Source: Chryseobacterium sp.
GTDB taxonomy: Bacteria > Bacteroidota > Bacteroidia > Flavobacteriales > Weeksellaceae
Direction: 5' to 3'
Length of the DNA: 64,000 nucleotides
Assembly: GCA_027492795.1 (NCBI GenBank)
Contig: JAPUEB010000044.1
Coordinates: forward strand, 62,001 to 126,000
Positions 26,834 through 34,845 of this stretch are shown in pieces (the first letter of the stretch is position 1; each line of letters opens with the position of its first letter). Position numbers and translations under genes: made by a program. A model generated the notes under the pieces. That model was given only the letters and a program-made list of their open reading frames with translations, was not told the DNA's origin and ran no database searches.

Positions 26834-27136
26834 ATGTCTGAACGAGGAATAAGACACAATACACACCCTGGAGAGATTCTTTCAGAATCTATTTTAAAGC
26901 ACTACGGTTTAACTATTGTAAAAGCATCCCAATTATTAGGAGTAACTCGACCAAATCTATCTAATATTATTAATGGAAAGAGCGGAATAAGCCCAAAAAT
27001 GGCGATAAGAATTTCCAGAGTTTTTGGTGGAACTCCCAATATTTGGGTAAGATTGCAAAGTGCTTATGACCTTCAAAAAGCAGAACAATATTTTGAAAAT
27101 GAGAACATTCATTTGGAAAAATTTGAAACGGTTTGA
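26834..27136 (+). CDS. higA: HigA-family antitoxin-like HTH protein (orphan)
   Basis: A 100-residue protein starting with the HPGEIL motif typical of HigA antitoxins, followed by an XRE-type helix-turn-helix (about 26-62, VKASQLLGVTRPNLSNIINGKSGIS) and the GGTPNIWVRLQSAYDL segment. HigA normally represses and neutralises the HigB mRNA interferase. No HigB-like ORF is found directly upstream or downstream; rodA precedes it by 34 bp and a terminator follows. It could be a stand-alone regulator or an antitoxin remnant cotranscribed with the shape operon. Confidence 0.85.
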   Translation: MSERGIRHNTHPGEILSESILKHYGLTIVKASQLLGVTRPNLSNIINGKSGISPKMAIRISRVFGGTPNIWVRLQSAYDLQKAEQYFENENIHLEKFETV

Positions 27137-27157
27137 TACATCAAAAAGATAAATTAC

Positions 27158-27188
27158 AAAAAAACCTCCGCAAATCGCGAAGGTTTTT
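27158..27188. terminator. intrinsic terminator after the HigA-like gene
   Basis: AAAAAACCTCCGC pairs with GCGAAGGTTTTT across a short loop (one bulged or mismatched position), with T and A tracts that would let it work for the convergent NlpC/P60 gene too. Confidence 0.75.
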
Positions 27189-27211
27189 CTATATCAATTA
27201 ATTTCAATTAT

Positions 27212-27907
27212 TTAAAATGCAGTAGCAAGATTGCTATTGTCTGCCGTATTTTCTGTAAGGATTCTTTTTGCAAATCTGAATCTCGGAGCCCAATAAGAAT
27301 CGTTGTTCAGCGAGGAAATCATCACGCCTCTCGATGTTGCAGAATGAATGAATTTTACTTCTCCTTCAGCAGTAACTTCCTCTACAATTCCTACGTGTGA
27401 AATACGGCCTTTTCCGTGTGAGAAAAATACCAAATCACCTTTTTGAAGATTTTCTTTTTCTACTCTTTCTCCTTCCTGCGCTTGTGCGGAAGCAACTCTA
27501 GGAAGATTCATTCCGGCTGCTGCACCAAAAACCGAAAGAACAAATGCAGAACAGTCGATTCCGTTTCTGGTCATTCCGCCATATCTGTATGGAGTTCCAA
27601 GGAAAGTTTTGGCTTCATCTAAAATAGAATCTACAAGTTTCGCGTGTTTTACGGCGCTTGCGATGGCTGCATTTTTTACAGCTTTGTTCACCGCATCCAT
27701 TTTTGCAACTTTTTCAGACGCAAAACTGCTGATAAGGGTTTGCTTATTTTGCTCTAACCTTTTTGCTTCTGCAAGCGTTGGTTTGGCATCTGTTTTGTAT
27801 TCTTTATTGTAGATTGTTGGTTCAGCAACAACGTAGTTGGTAACGCAAGATTGTAGTGAAAATACAGAAGTAATTACAGTTAAGTAAAATAAAACTCTTT
27901 TCTTCAT
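27212..27907 (-). CDS. NlpC/P60 (C40) peptidase lipoprotein
   Basis: The 231-residue protein has a signal peptide with lipobox SLQSC (Cys21) and a C-terminal NlpC/P60 domain (about 93-215). The catalytic residues are Cys119 in GIDCSAF, His171 in SHVGIV and His188 in FIHSA. Such enzymes hydrolyse peptidoglycan stem peptides, usually the D-Glu-meso-DAP bond. The Ala/Lys-rich helix (about 45-92) is a spacer. It is probably outer-membrane anchored and monocistronic. Confidence 0.92.
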   Translation of the reverse strand: MKKRVLFYLTVITSVFSLQSCVTNYVVAEPTIYNKEYKTDAKPTLAEAKRLEQNKQTLISSFASEKVAKMDAVNKAVKNAAIASAVKHAKLVDSILDEAKTFLGTPYRYGGMTRNGIDCSAFVLSVFGAAAGMNLPRVASAQAQEGERVEKENLQKGDLVFFSHGKGRISHVGIVEEVTAEGEVKFIHSATSRGVMISSLNNDSYWAPRFRFAKRILTENTADNSNLATAF

Positions 27908-27958
27908 ATATATTTGATTATCCGTGTTAAAAAAATTAGGTTGGTCTCAAATGCAGAA

Positions 27959-27966
27959 CAAAAGTA
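27959..27966 (-). promoter_or_regulatory. possible -7 box for the NlpC/P60 gene
   Basis: TACTTTTG on the minus strand, about 50 bp before the start codon. Confidence 0.35.
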
Positions 27967-28060
27967 GGCAAAACCTCTAAAAAGCCCTCCAAATCAAGAT
28001 TTCGAGTCTTTTTATTTAACACATTTTAACATAATTTTGTGTTATGTTAAAAAAAAACAA

Positions 28061-28100
28061 GCCGCAATCCCTTTATTTTGGCGATTGCGGCAATTTTTTT
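28061..28100. terminator. terminator-like hairpin without an adjacent gene end
   Basis: Arms GCCGCAATC (28061-28069) and GATTGCGGC (28083-28091) with A and T tracts on either side. It lies in the middle of a 410-bp gap between glnA and the NlpC/P60 gene (27908-28319), about 170 bp beyond the glnA terminator. It may end a short unannotated transcript. The rest of that gap is very AT-rich, with no ORF. Confidence 0.6.
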
Positions 28101-28269
28101 ATTAAGATTCTTTAACATTTTATCCCTAAAATCTATTTATTATATAACCTTTATCTATAATTATGTAATAGATTTTAATTTAATATATGTTAATTAATAA
28201 GGTCTATTTTTTAAAAAATTCTTTATTCATCGCATATAAGGCTATTTTAACAATCATATTTTCAGCTAA

Positions 28270-28302
28270 AACAAAACCTGCTCTTTTCAGAACAGGCTTT
28301 TA
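28270..28302 (-). terminator. intrinsic terminator after glnA
   Basis: On the minus strand AAAGCCTGTTCT pairs with AGAGCAGGTTTT (one imperfect position) around a GAAA-type loop, followed by T-rich sequence. Confidence 0.75.
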
Positions 28303-28319
28303 ATTTATTTTTCTTAAAA

Positions 28320-30518
28320 TTATCTCGTAAACAACAATTCTCTATACTTCGTCAACGGCCAAAGTTCGTCATCCACCATCATTTCAAGATTGTCACTGGC
28401 TTCGCGAATTTTATCGAAACGTGGTTTTACATCGTTGCAATAGGTTTCTGCCTGTTTTTGTCCGTGCATAGATGAGGCTTTGTCTTTTGCGGCAATAAGT
28501 TCATCAACACCATTTTTGATTTGGTGAACATTGTGAGAAATCGCCTTTATCAACTCCATTTGCTCATTTGCCAAAGACTTGAATTCTTTTTCACCGAAAA
28601 TTTCTTTTAAGCCTTTCACGTTTTCAATCAAACGGTTTTGGTAATTTAAAGCAGCCGGAATGATGTGGTTTCTCGCAACATCTGAAAGCACTTTTGCTTC
28701 AATATCGATGTTTGCAGAATATTTCTCGAGTTTTATTTCGTTTCTCGCTTCAAATTCTCTATGGTTATAAATTCCCAATTCTTCGTAAAGGTCAACAAAT
28801 TTTTTGTCTAATTCGTTCTTTAAGGCTTCAGGAGTGGTTTTCAAGTTATTTAGTCCGCGTTTTTTGGCTTCTTTTGCCCAATCTTCGGAATAACCGTCGC
28901 CTTCAAACAAAATCGTTTTACAATCCTTAATATATTCCCTCAAAACATTGAAAATCGCTTCGTCTTTTTTCAGATTTTTCTTTTCAATTAAAGCATCCAC
29001 TTCTTTTTTGAAAACTTTCAATTGCTTCGCAACCATCGCATTCAACGCAGTCATCGGTTCAGCGCAGTTTGCAGACGAACCCACCGCACGGAATTCAAAC
29101 TTATTTCCGGTGAATGCAAAAGGAGAAGTTCTGTTTCTATCCGTATTATCCAATAAAATTTCTGGAATTTTTCCAACAACATTCAACTTCAATTCGGTTT
29201 TTTCTTCCGGAGAAAGTTTTCCGTCGGTTACTTTTTCTAATTCTTCCAAAACAGAGAACAACTGACTTCCAATAAACGCAGAAATAATTGCAGGTGGCGC
29301 TTCGTTTGCGCCTAATCTGTGGTCGTTGCTCGCAGAAGCGATACTCGCTCTCAGAAGGTCGGAATAATCGTGAACTGCCTTCAAAGAATTTACAAAAAAG
29401 GTCAAAAACTGAAGATTTTTCTTCGGATTTTTTCCTGGACTTAATAAATTTTCTCCCGTATCTGTCGCCAAAGACCAGTTGTTGTGTTTTCCGCTTCCGT
29501 TCACACCTTTGAAAGGTTTTTCGTGGAATAAAATATGGAAATGGTGTTTGTGCGCAACTCTCGCCATAATGTCCATCAACAAAGAGTTGTGGTCTACTGC
29601 AACATTGGTTTCCTCGAACATCGGAGCCAACTCGAATTGGTTCGGAGCAACTTCGTTGTGACGCGTTGTAACAGGAATTCCCAGTTTCATACACTCGATT
29701 TCCAATTCTTTCATAAAATTCATCACTCTTGTTGGAATAGAACCAAAATAATGGTCGTCCAACTGCTGTCCTTTCGCCGGAGAATGTCCGAGCAAAGTTC
29801 TTCCTGTAAAAATCAGATCAGGACGAGATTGGTATAAAGCACTGTCAATTAAGAAATATTCCTGTTCCCAACCCAAAGTTGCGGTAACTTTCGTTACATT
29901 TTTATCAAAATAGGCTTTGCAAACATCGGTTGCGGCTTCATCAACTGCGCTTAATGCTCTTAACAAAGGTGTTTTGTAATCTAAAGTTTCGCCGGTGTAT
30001 GAAATAAAAATGGAAGGAATACAAAGTGTCGTCCCAATGATAAAAGCCGGGGAAGTTGGGTCCCAAGCTGTGTAACCGCGCGCTTCAAACGTATTTCTGA
30101 TACCGCCATTTGGAAAAGAAGAAGCATCCGGTTCCTGCTGTATCAACATACTTCCATTAAAACGCTCAATTGCTCTGTCGCTTTCAAAAGGAGTGAAAAA
30201 ACTGTCGTGTTTTTCGGCTGTAGAACCTGTTAATGGTTGAAACCAGTGTGTATAATGTGTTGCTCCCTTGGATAAAGCCCAGTCTTTCATTGCTACAGCA
30301 ATTTGGTCGGCGATGTTTCTCGGGGTTTTTGTTCCTTTTTTTATGGCATCTTGAATTGATGTAAAAGCCTCTTTCGTGAGATATGCTCTCATCGTTTCTT
30401 CTGAAAATACGTTTTCGCAGAACAATTCTGAAAGTCTTTTCGGAATTTCTACGGCGTTATCCTTTCTGTAATTTCTGAAAGGCAGTTCCGCCAATGCTTT
30501 AAATCTTAATGTTGACAT
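28320..30518 (-). CDS. glnN: glutamine synthetase type III
   Basis: This 732-residue GSIII makes glutamine from glutamate, ammonia and ATP. It has the GSIII N-terminal domain (about 1-215), the catalytic domain with the metal-binding VTTRHNEVAPNQFELAP and KGVNGSGKHNNWSLATDTG segments, EFRAVGSSANCAEPMTALN, and a C-terminal helical region (about 560-732). GSIII is characteristic of Bacteroidota. It is monocistronic, with a TAAATTTG box 21 bp upstream and its own terminator. Confidence 0.96.
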   Translation of the reverse strand: MSTLRFKALAELPFRNYRKDNAVEIPKRLSELFCENVFSEETMRAYLTKEAFTSIQDAIKKGTKTPRNIADQIAVAMKDWALSKGATHYTHWFQPLTGSTAEKHDSFFTPFESDRAIERFNGSMLIQQEPDASSFPNGGIRNTFEARGYTAWDPTSPAFIIGTTLCIPSIFISYTGETLDYKTPLLRALSAVDEAATDVCKAYFDKNVTKVTATLGWEQEYFLIDSALYQSRPDLIFTGRTLLGHSPAKGQQLDDHYFGSIPTRVMNFMKELEIECMKLGIPVTTRHNEVAPNQFELAPMFEETNVAVDHNSLLMDIMARVAHKHHFHILFHEKPFKGVNGSGKHNNWSLATDTGENLLSPGKNPKKNLQFLTFFVNSLKAVHDYSDLLRASIASASNDHRLGANEAPPAIISAFIGSQLFSVLEELEKVTDGKLSPEEKTELKLNVVGKIPEILLDNTDRNRTSPFAFTGNKFEFRAVGSSANCAEPMTALNAMVAKQLKVFKKEVDALIEKKNLKKDEAIFNVLREYIKDCKTILFEGDGYSEDWAKEAKKRGLNNLKTTPEALKNELDKKFVDLYEELGIYNHREFEARNEIKLEKYSANIDIEAKVLSDVARNHIIPAALNYQNRLIENVKGLKEIFGEKEFKSLANEQMELIKAISHNVHQIKNGVDELIAAKDKASSMHGQKQAETYCNDVKPRFDKIREASDNLEMMVDDELWPLTKYRELLFTR

Positions 30519-30538
30519 TTTTGTTGATTTTAATGGTG

Positions 30539-30568
30539 CAAATTTAGATAAAAAATTAAACCAACAAT
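30539..30568 (-). promoter_or_regulatory. promoter of glnA
   Basis: On the minus strand the -7 box TAAATTTG lies at 30539-30546, with ATTG at 30565-30568 about 18 bp upstream as a near match to the -33 TTTG. The leader would be about 13 bases. Confidence 0.5.
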
Positions 30569-30798
30569 AAAAAACTTGAAAAAATTAGGGGTATATTGAT
30601 AAAAAACCGAATTTTCAAATAATTTATACAAATTTTAAAGGGGTAACTCGAAAATATTTCGTTTATATATCGGTTTTTGATTTGTAAACTAATTTCAATA
30701 TCGTGTAACATATATATAAGGTGTTGAATTTACATTTGCGGAAAATTTTATTTGGAATACAAAAGACATCAAGTTATGTTAAATGTTTATAATTCAAA

Positions 30799-30869
30799 AA
30801 ATCTGTGCACATCTGTGCAAATCCGTGAGAGAACATCACCTCACAGATTTACACAGATCATCACAGAAT
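30799..30869. repeat. inverted repeat of the ATCTGTG-type
   Basis: ATCTGTGCAAATCCGTGAG (about 30812-30830) and CTCACAGATTTACACAGAT (about 30840-30858) form 19-bp arms with two mismatches; a second partial ATCTGTG copy lies just upstream. It sits in the 430-bp spacer between glnA and the FAD oxidoreductase gene (30519-30948). The rest of that spacer is AT-rich and empty. Confidence 0.65.
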
Positions 30870-30948
30870 AATGCCTTAGAGTTTTTACGCAAAATATAAT
30901 GTAATCATTCTTAAAAAAAGTAAGTGCTTTTTTGAAAATATAAAAACT

Positions 30949-32154
30949 ATGAAACTAAAAACATCCGAACCTTTTTGGCTCGTAAAAAACGGCATCATCA
31001 ACAGTTATCCGTCGTTACGGGAAAATATTGAAACGGAAATTCTCATCGTTGGTGGTGGAATTACGGGAAGTTTAATTGCGCATCAATGCATGAGAGACGG
31101 ACACAAAACCGTCCTCATTGACCGGCGCGAAGTCTGCAACGGAAGTACTTCTGCTACAACTTCGATGCTGCAATATGAAATAGATGTTCCGCTTTATGAA
31201 CTCACCGAGCTCATTGGAAAAGAAGGTGCGGAAAAAAGTTATTGGGCGTGTTACAATTCGATTGATGATTTGGGAAAAGTAGCAAAAGAAGTAAAATCCA
31301 ATTGTGGTTTCAAGAAAAAACAATCGCTGTATTTTGCTGCTTTGAAAAAAGATTTGGATTGGCTGAAAAAAGAATATGAAACGAGAAAATCTGCTAAATT
31401 TCCTGTAAAATGGTTGGAACCGGAAGAGATTGAAAAAAAGTTTAAAATCAAAAAATCTTTTGGCGGAATTTTGTCGGAACAAGGCGGAAGCATTGATGCA
31501 TTTCAGTTGGCGCACGATATTTTAAAGTTCAACCATAAAAAAGGACTGCAAATTTTTGATAAAACCGACATCAAAAAAGTAGATTATAAAAAATCCGGCG
31601 TTACCGTCACAACCGAATACGGAAACACAATAAAAGCAAAAAAAATCATCTACTGTAATGGTTTTGAAAGCACCGAAATCATCAAAGACAATTTTGTAGA
31701 ACTACTTTCCACGTATGCAATTGTTGGCGAAGTTTCAGAGGACGACCAAGCGCATTTAAACGATTTATTGGTTTGGAATACGGCGGAACCTTACATTTAT
31801 TTAAGAACAACCGACGACAACCGCGTTCTTATTGGCGGCGAAGACGAAGATTTTGTTGATGCCGAAAAACGCGACGCTCTATTGAATGAAAAAGCCAAAA
31901 AACTTCAAAAAACCTTGAAAAAATACTTACCCGATTACGATTTTCGCATCGATTTTTCTTGGGCAGGAACTTTCGGTGAAACCAAAGACGGATTACCTTA
32001 CATCGGCGAACATCCGAATTTTCCAAGCACATATTTTGTCTTAGGTTTTGGTGGAAACGGCATCACTTTTTCCGTTATCGGAATGGAAATGGTTTCTAAA
32101 TTTTTGAAAAAGGGAAAACACGAGTTGGAGGAGTATTTTAGATTTCGCAGATGA
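30949..32154 (+). CDS. FAD-dependent oxidoreductase (DadA/GlpD-like fold)
   Basis: The 401-residue protein has an N-terminal dinucleotide-binding motif, IVGGGITGSLIAHQ (about 30-43), followed by GSTSATTSMLQYEID where covalent or close FAD contacts occur in the glycine oxidase/DadA family. It ends with a second FAD-contact region, WAGTFGETKDGLPYIGEHP and GFGGNGITFSVIGMEM. It probably oxidises a small amine or hydroxy acid; the substrate is not determinable. No signal peptide is seen. It is flanked by repeat-filled spacers and appears monocistronic. Confidence 0.87.
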   Translation: MKLKTSEPFWLVKNGIINSYPSLRENIETEILIVGGGITGSLIAHQCMRDGHKTVLIDRREVCNGSTSATTSMLQYEIDVPLYELTELIGKEGAEKSYWACYNSIDDLGKVAKEVKSNCGFKKKQSLYFAALKKDLDWLKKEYETRKSAKFPVKWLEPEEIEKKFKIKKSFGGILSEQGGSIDAFQLAHDILKFNHKKGLQIFDKTDIKKVDYKKSGVTVTTEYGNTIKAKKIIYCNGFESTEIIKDNFVELLSTYAIVGEVSEDDQAHLNDLLVWNTAEPYIYLRTTDDNRVLIGGEDEDFVDAEKRDALLNEKAKKLQKTLKKYLPDYDFRIDFSWAGTFGETKDGLPYIGEHPNFPSTYFVLGFGGNGITFSVIGMEMVSKFLKKGKHELEEYFRFRR

Positions 32155-32160
32155 TATTTT

Positions 32161-32273
32161 GCCACAAATGCACGAATTTTTCTTTTAATTTTAAAATAAA
32201 TTTTTTCAGCTGAAAAATTGATTAATCGAGATCTCATTATTAATTTTCTGTAAAATATTCGTGCATTCGTGGC
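32161..32273. repeat. CCACGAATGCACGAAT inverted repeat, copy 2
   Basis: GCCACAAATGCACGAAT (32161-32177) and its inverted partner ATTCGTGCATTCGTGGC (32257-32273) bound about 110 bp just downstream of the oxidoreductase gene. Sibling copies lie at 3237-3279 and 38552-38614. Confidence 0.7.
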
Positions 32274-32302
32274 AACCAAAACTATATTAATTAAAAAAAT
32301 CG

Positions 32303-32310
32303 TAATTTTG
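32303..32310 (+). promoter_or_regulatory. -7 box for the DUF6909-like gene
   Basis: TAATTTTG matches TAnnTTTG, 42 bp before the ATG; no convincing -33 box. Confidence 0.4.
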
Positions 32311-32352
32311 TGCGTCATTAATTATAAATTTACAAAATACTATACATAATTT

Positions 32353-34026
32353 ATGGCAACAAACTTACGAGCACGCGAAACAACAGAGGCCATAGAAAGG
32401 CTTTACGTAACCATGCGACACCTCTTCTACAGAGGTTTTTTCAAACCTGGAGGTGTTTCCGGCGAATCTATCCGAAATCTTTTAATGACTATTTCCCCCG
32501 AAATTTACGGGTCCATGAACGTTTCCAACAAAGTGGAACTCGACGGACTTTTGTATGTTTTGGACAGGCTTCCGGAAGGAATTGAGGAAACCGCTTTTGT
32601 GCATCTTACGTCAGATGAAGGTTTTGAAAAAGGCAGTTTTGAAGTTATTGTTCCAAAAAAACGCCGCAGAAATTGCTACAGAATCGATGAACACCAAATG
32701 AACATCGAGGTTTTGCTCGGTCGTTCCGAAATTTACGATATTCTTACCCACCTCACTTTTCTTTACATCGAAGCCGATAAAATTCGTGAGTTGGGCTACA
32801 GAAAAGATGAAGATTACAAACCTTCAAGAACTTGGAAAATTATTGAAGAAGTAGCGAAAGGCGAGAAAAAAATGAGCCGTAAAGAGAAAGAAGTCGCGCT
32901 TATTCACCTTTCATCATTGCTTGGAAGAACGTTTGACGAAGTTTTGAACGCTTACAACAATTTCGGCGACGATAAAAATCCGGACCGACTTTTCAAAATT
33001 ATTTACCATCTTGGAAAAATAAGTCTGGACGATTTAAAAGGTGTTCGTGAAAGGGAAATTTTCTTTTCTGCGATTCTTCGTGAGAGAGTTGGACACCACT
33101 TTTTTGGTGAAAAATGGGCGAATAAAGTGAAAGAAGTTTTGGCAAGTAATCAACTGCAAATGCGACCGTTGCACATTATTTCCGCAAATATGCATTCTGT
33201 AAAAAATATGCTTTTCGGGAACGATGCTGTTGGAAAAAAAGCCACGAAAGAAGTAGATTATTCACTTTACGAAGAAATCAGCAACAAAAAAGCGCTGCAG
33301 GAAAAAGTACTTTCTTACTCCGAAAAACAGGGCTTAATTTACATTGATGACGACAGCGGAAGCAATATCGACGTTCAGATTATTGATTTAAGCAAAATTA
33401 ATTTAAAAAACACGCCTTTTTCCAGCGCAAAATTTTCTGGAGACGATGTGATTTTGGTTTTCGATTACGCTTTTGGAGAACAGGCTTACGAAGTGATGGA
33501 TGAATTGCTTCGTCCTTATGAATACAATCAGGAAGTTTATACGATGCACGTGAAATCCGTTTCCATTATGGGAAAAGCGGGAATTTTAACCGGCGAAAAA
33601 GGCGACATCATGATTCCAACTTCCCATATTTTTGAAGGAACAGCCGACAATTACGTTTTTGAAAACGCCTTGAAACTGGATGATTTTCAGGATGATGAGA
33701 TTAAGGCTTATGAAGGTTCTATGGTTACCGTTTTGGGAACTTCGCTTCAAAACAAGGACATTCTTTCCTATTTTATGAACACGACTTGGAAAGCAGTTGG
33801 TCTTGAAATGGAAGGTGCGCATTACCAAAAAGCAATTCAGGTTGCCTCGAAAATCCGCCACCATATTTCTCCGGATTTATTTGTTTGTTATGCGTATTAC
33901 GCTTCGGATAATCCATTGGAAACCGGCTCTACGCTTTCATCCGGCGGACTTGGATTAACGGGTGTGAAACCAACTTATATGATTACAGGAAAAATTATTG
34001 AGAAAATTTTGGAATCTTCAAAATAA
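32353..34026 (+). CDS. DUF6909-like protein with nucleoside-phosphorylase-like C-terminus
   Basis: A 557-residue cytoplasmic protein conserved in Flavobacteriia as I remember it (DUF6909-type). The N-terminal half (about 1-290) is helical and charged, with TEAIERLYVTMRHLFYRGFF at the start. The C-terminal part (about 330-557) contains GEKGDIMIPTSHIF and WKAVGLEMEGAHYQKAIQVA; the latter resembles the LEMEGA base/ribose-binding motif of the PNP/UDP phosphorylase and AMP nucleosidase superfamily. A role in nucleoside or nucleotide turnover is therefore inferred, not shown. It is monocistronic. Confidence 0.75.
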   Translation: MATNLRARETTEAIERLYVTMRHLFYRGFFKPGGVSGESIRNLLMTISPEIYGSMNVSNKVELDGLLYVLDRLPEGIEETAFVHLTSDEGFEKGSFEVIVPKKRRRNCYRIDEHQMNIEVLLGRSEIYDILTHLTFLYIEADKIRELGYRKDEDYKPSRTWKIIEEVAKGEKKMSRKEKEVALIHLSSLLGRTFDEVLNAYNNFGDDKNPDRLFKIIYHLGKISLDDLKGVREREIFFSAILRERVGHHFFGEKWANKVKEVLASNQLQMRPLHIISANMHSVKNMLFGNDAVGKKATKEVDYSLYEEISNKKALQEKVLSYSEKQGLIYIDDDSGSNIDVQIIDLSKINLKNTPFSSAKFSGDDVILVFDYAFGEQAYEVMDELLRPYEYNQEVYTMHVKSVSIMGKAGILTGEKGDIMIPTSHIFEGTADNYVFENALKLDDFQDDEIKAYEGSMVTVLGTSLQNKDILSYFMNTTWKAVGLEMEGAHYQKAIQVASKIRHHISPDLFVCYAYYASDNPLETGSTLSSGGLGLTGVKPTYMITGKIIEKILESSK

Positions 34027-34089
34027 GGGAACACAGAGAACACGGAGGTTTTCTTTAATTATTTTGCGATTGATTGTACATAATTATAG

Positions 34090-34180
34090 CGAAAATCAAT
34101 TTCTTTTCCCCAACCCTAAAGGGAGGAAATTGATTTTCTTCGCTCCCTTTAGGGTCGGGGAAAACGAAGAAAATTAGTTT
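34090..34180. repeat. CCCTAAAGGG cruciform repeat, copy 1
   Basis: Arms CCCCAACCCTAAAGGGAG (34108-34125) and CTCCCTTTAGGGTCGGGG (34143-34160) pair with one mismatch. Bases 34090-34150 are identical over 61 bp to 35731-35791. It lies downstream of the DUF6909-like gene and forms one side of a direct repeat pair around the LigT-like and YpfJ-like genes. Confidence 0.8.
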
Positions 34181-34226
34181 CCGATAAATTTCATTATAAA
34201 AATGCTAAAACTTTGTGAAATAAATA

Positions 34227-34260
34227 AAAGTCATCCGAAAAGTGATGGCTTTATTTTTTT
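34227..34260 (+). terminator. intrinsic terminator after the DUF6909-like gene
   Basis: AAAGTCATC (34227-34235) pairs with GATGGCTTT (34244-34252, one G-T pair) and is followed by ATTTTTTT. The T tract overlaps the end of the convergent LigT-like gene. Confidence 0.65.
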
Positions 34261-34781
34261 AGGTCTTTTGAGGCAAGTTCATTCCATTTTCCATTGAAAT
34301 GTTTGTATAAAATCACTCGTTCAACAAGGAAGTTTTCTTCAAAAGTTTTGTTCTGGTATTCTTCCCACGCTTTTTCAAAATTTTCAAAAGTCAAATCACG
34401 GTATGCAACAGTAAGATGTGGATTGAAGTTGGAAATGTACTTGAAAATATTCATCGTTGCATCAAATTTTTTGTAAAGTTGCTTCAATTCATTCTTATTT
34501 TGAGGTTCTATAAAAATAACCGGATTTTTCTTATTGGGAAAACACTCAAAATTATTGAGTTGAATTTCAAATGGAGAAACATCCAATTCAGTTTTAAAGA
34601 AATGACCAACAACTTCGCTTTCGTTCTTTTCATCGTGTGCAAAAGGTGGAATTATCGTAATGTGCGGAAAATTTCGGTACGCTTTCGAAGACTGAAAACG
34701 GTCTGCAAAATCTTTTTGAATGTAGCGTATTTTGTTGCTCAATTCTTCATGTGGAATGACTGCGATGAAATATAGACTCAT
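34251..34781 (-). CDS. 2'-5' RNA ligase/LigT-like 2H phosphoesterase
   Basis: This protein of about 176 residues has the two HxT motifs of the 2H superfamily: His40-Thr42 in FPHITIIPPF and His122-Thr124 in NPHLTVAYRDL. Members act on 2',3'-cyclic or 2',5'-linked phosphates in RNA or nucleotides. The start at 34781 (MSLYFIAVIP) is preferred because the longer frame from 34799 would start inside the terminator hairpin of the upstream gene (34785-34817). Confidence 0.88.
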   Translation of the reverse strand: MSLYFIAVIPHEELSNKIRYIQKDFADRFQSSKAYRNFPHITIIPPFAHDEKNESEVVGHFFKTELDVSPFEIQLNNFECFPNKKNPVIFIEPQNKNELKQLYKKFDATMNIFKYISNFNPHLTVAYRDLTFENFEKAWEEYQNKTFEENFLVERVILYKHFNGKWNELASKDLKK

Positions 34782-34784
34782 AAA

Positions 34785-34820
34785 AAAATTCCTACTCAAA
34801 GTTAAGCAGGAATTTTTAAT
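34785..34820 (-). terminator. intrinsic terminator after the YpfJ-like gene
   Basis: AAAAATTCCTGCT (minus strand, from 34817) pairs with AGTAGGAATTTTT (to 34785) around an 8-base loop, followed by T residues. It sits just before the LigT-like start codon. Confidence 0.8.
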
Positions 34821-34845
34821 TTTTTTGAATTGAAAAAGAGAAATT

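Noticed and set aside
28061-28100. tRNA or riboswitch in the glnA gap
   Set aside because: Only a simple hairpin is seen; there is no cloverleaf, T-loop sequence or recognisable aptamer.
29146-29694. Long frame overlapping glutamine synthetase
   Set aside because: Arg/Ser/Cys-rich low-quality sequence typical of an out-of-frame reading of glnA.
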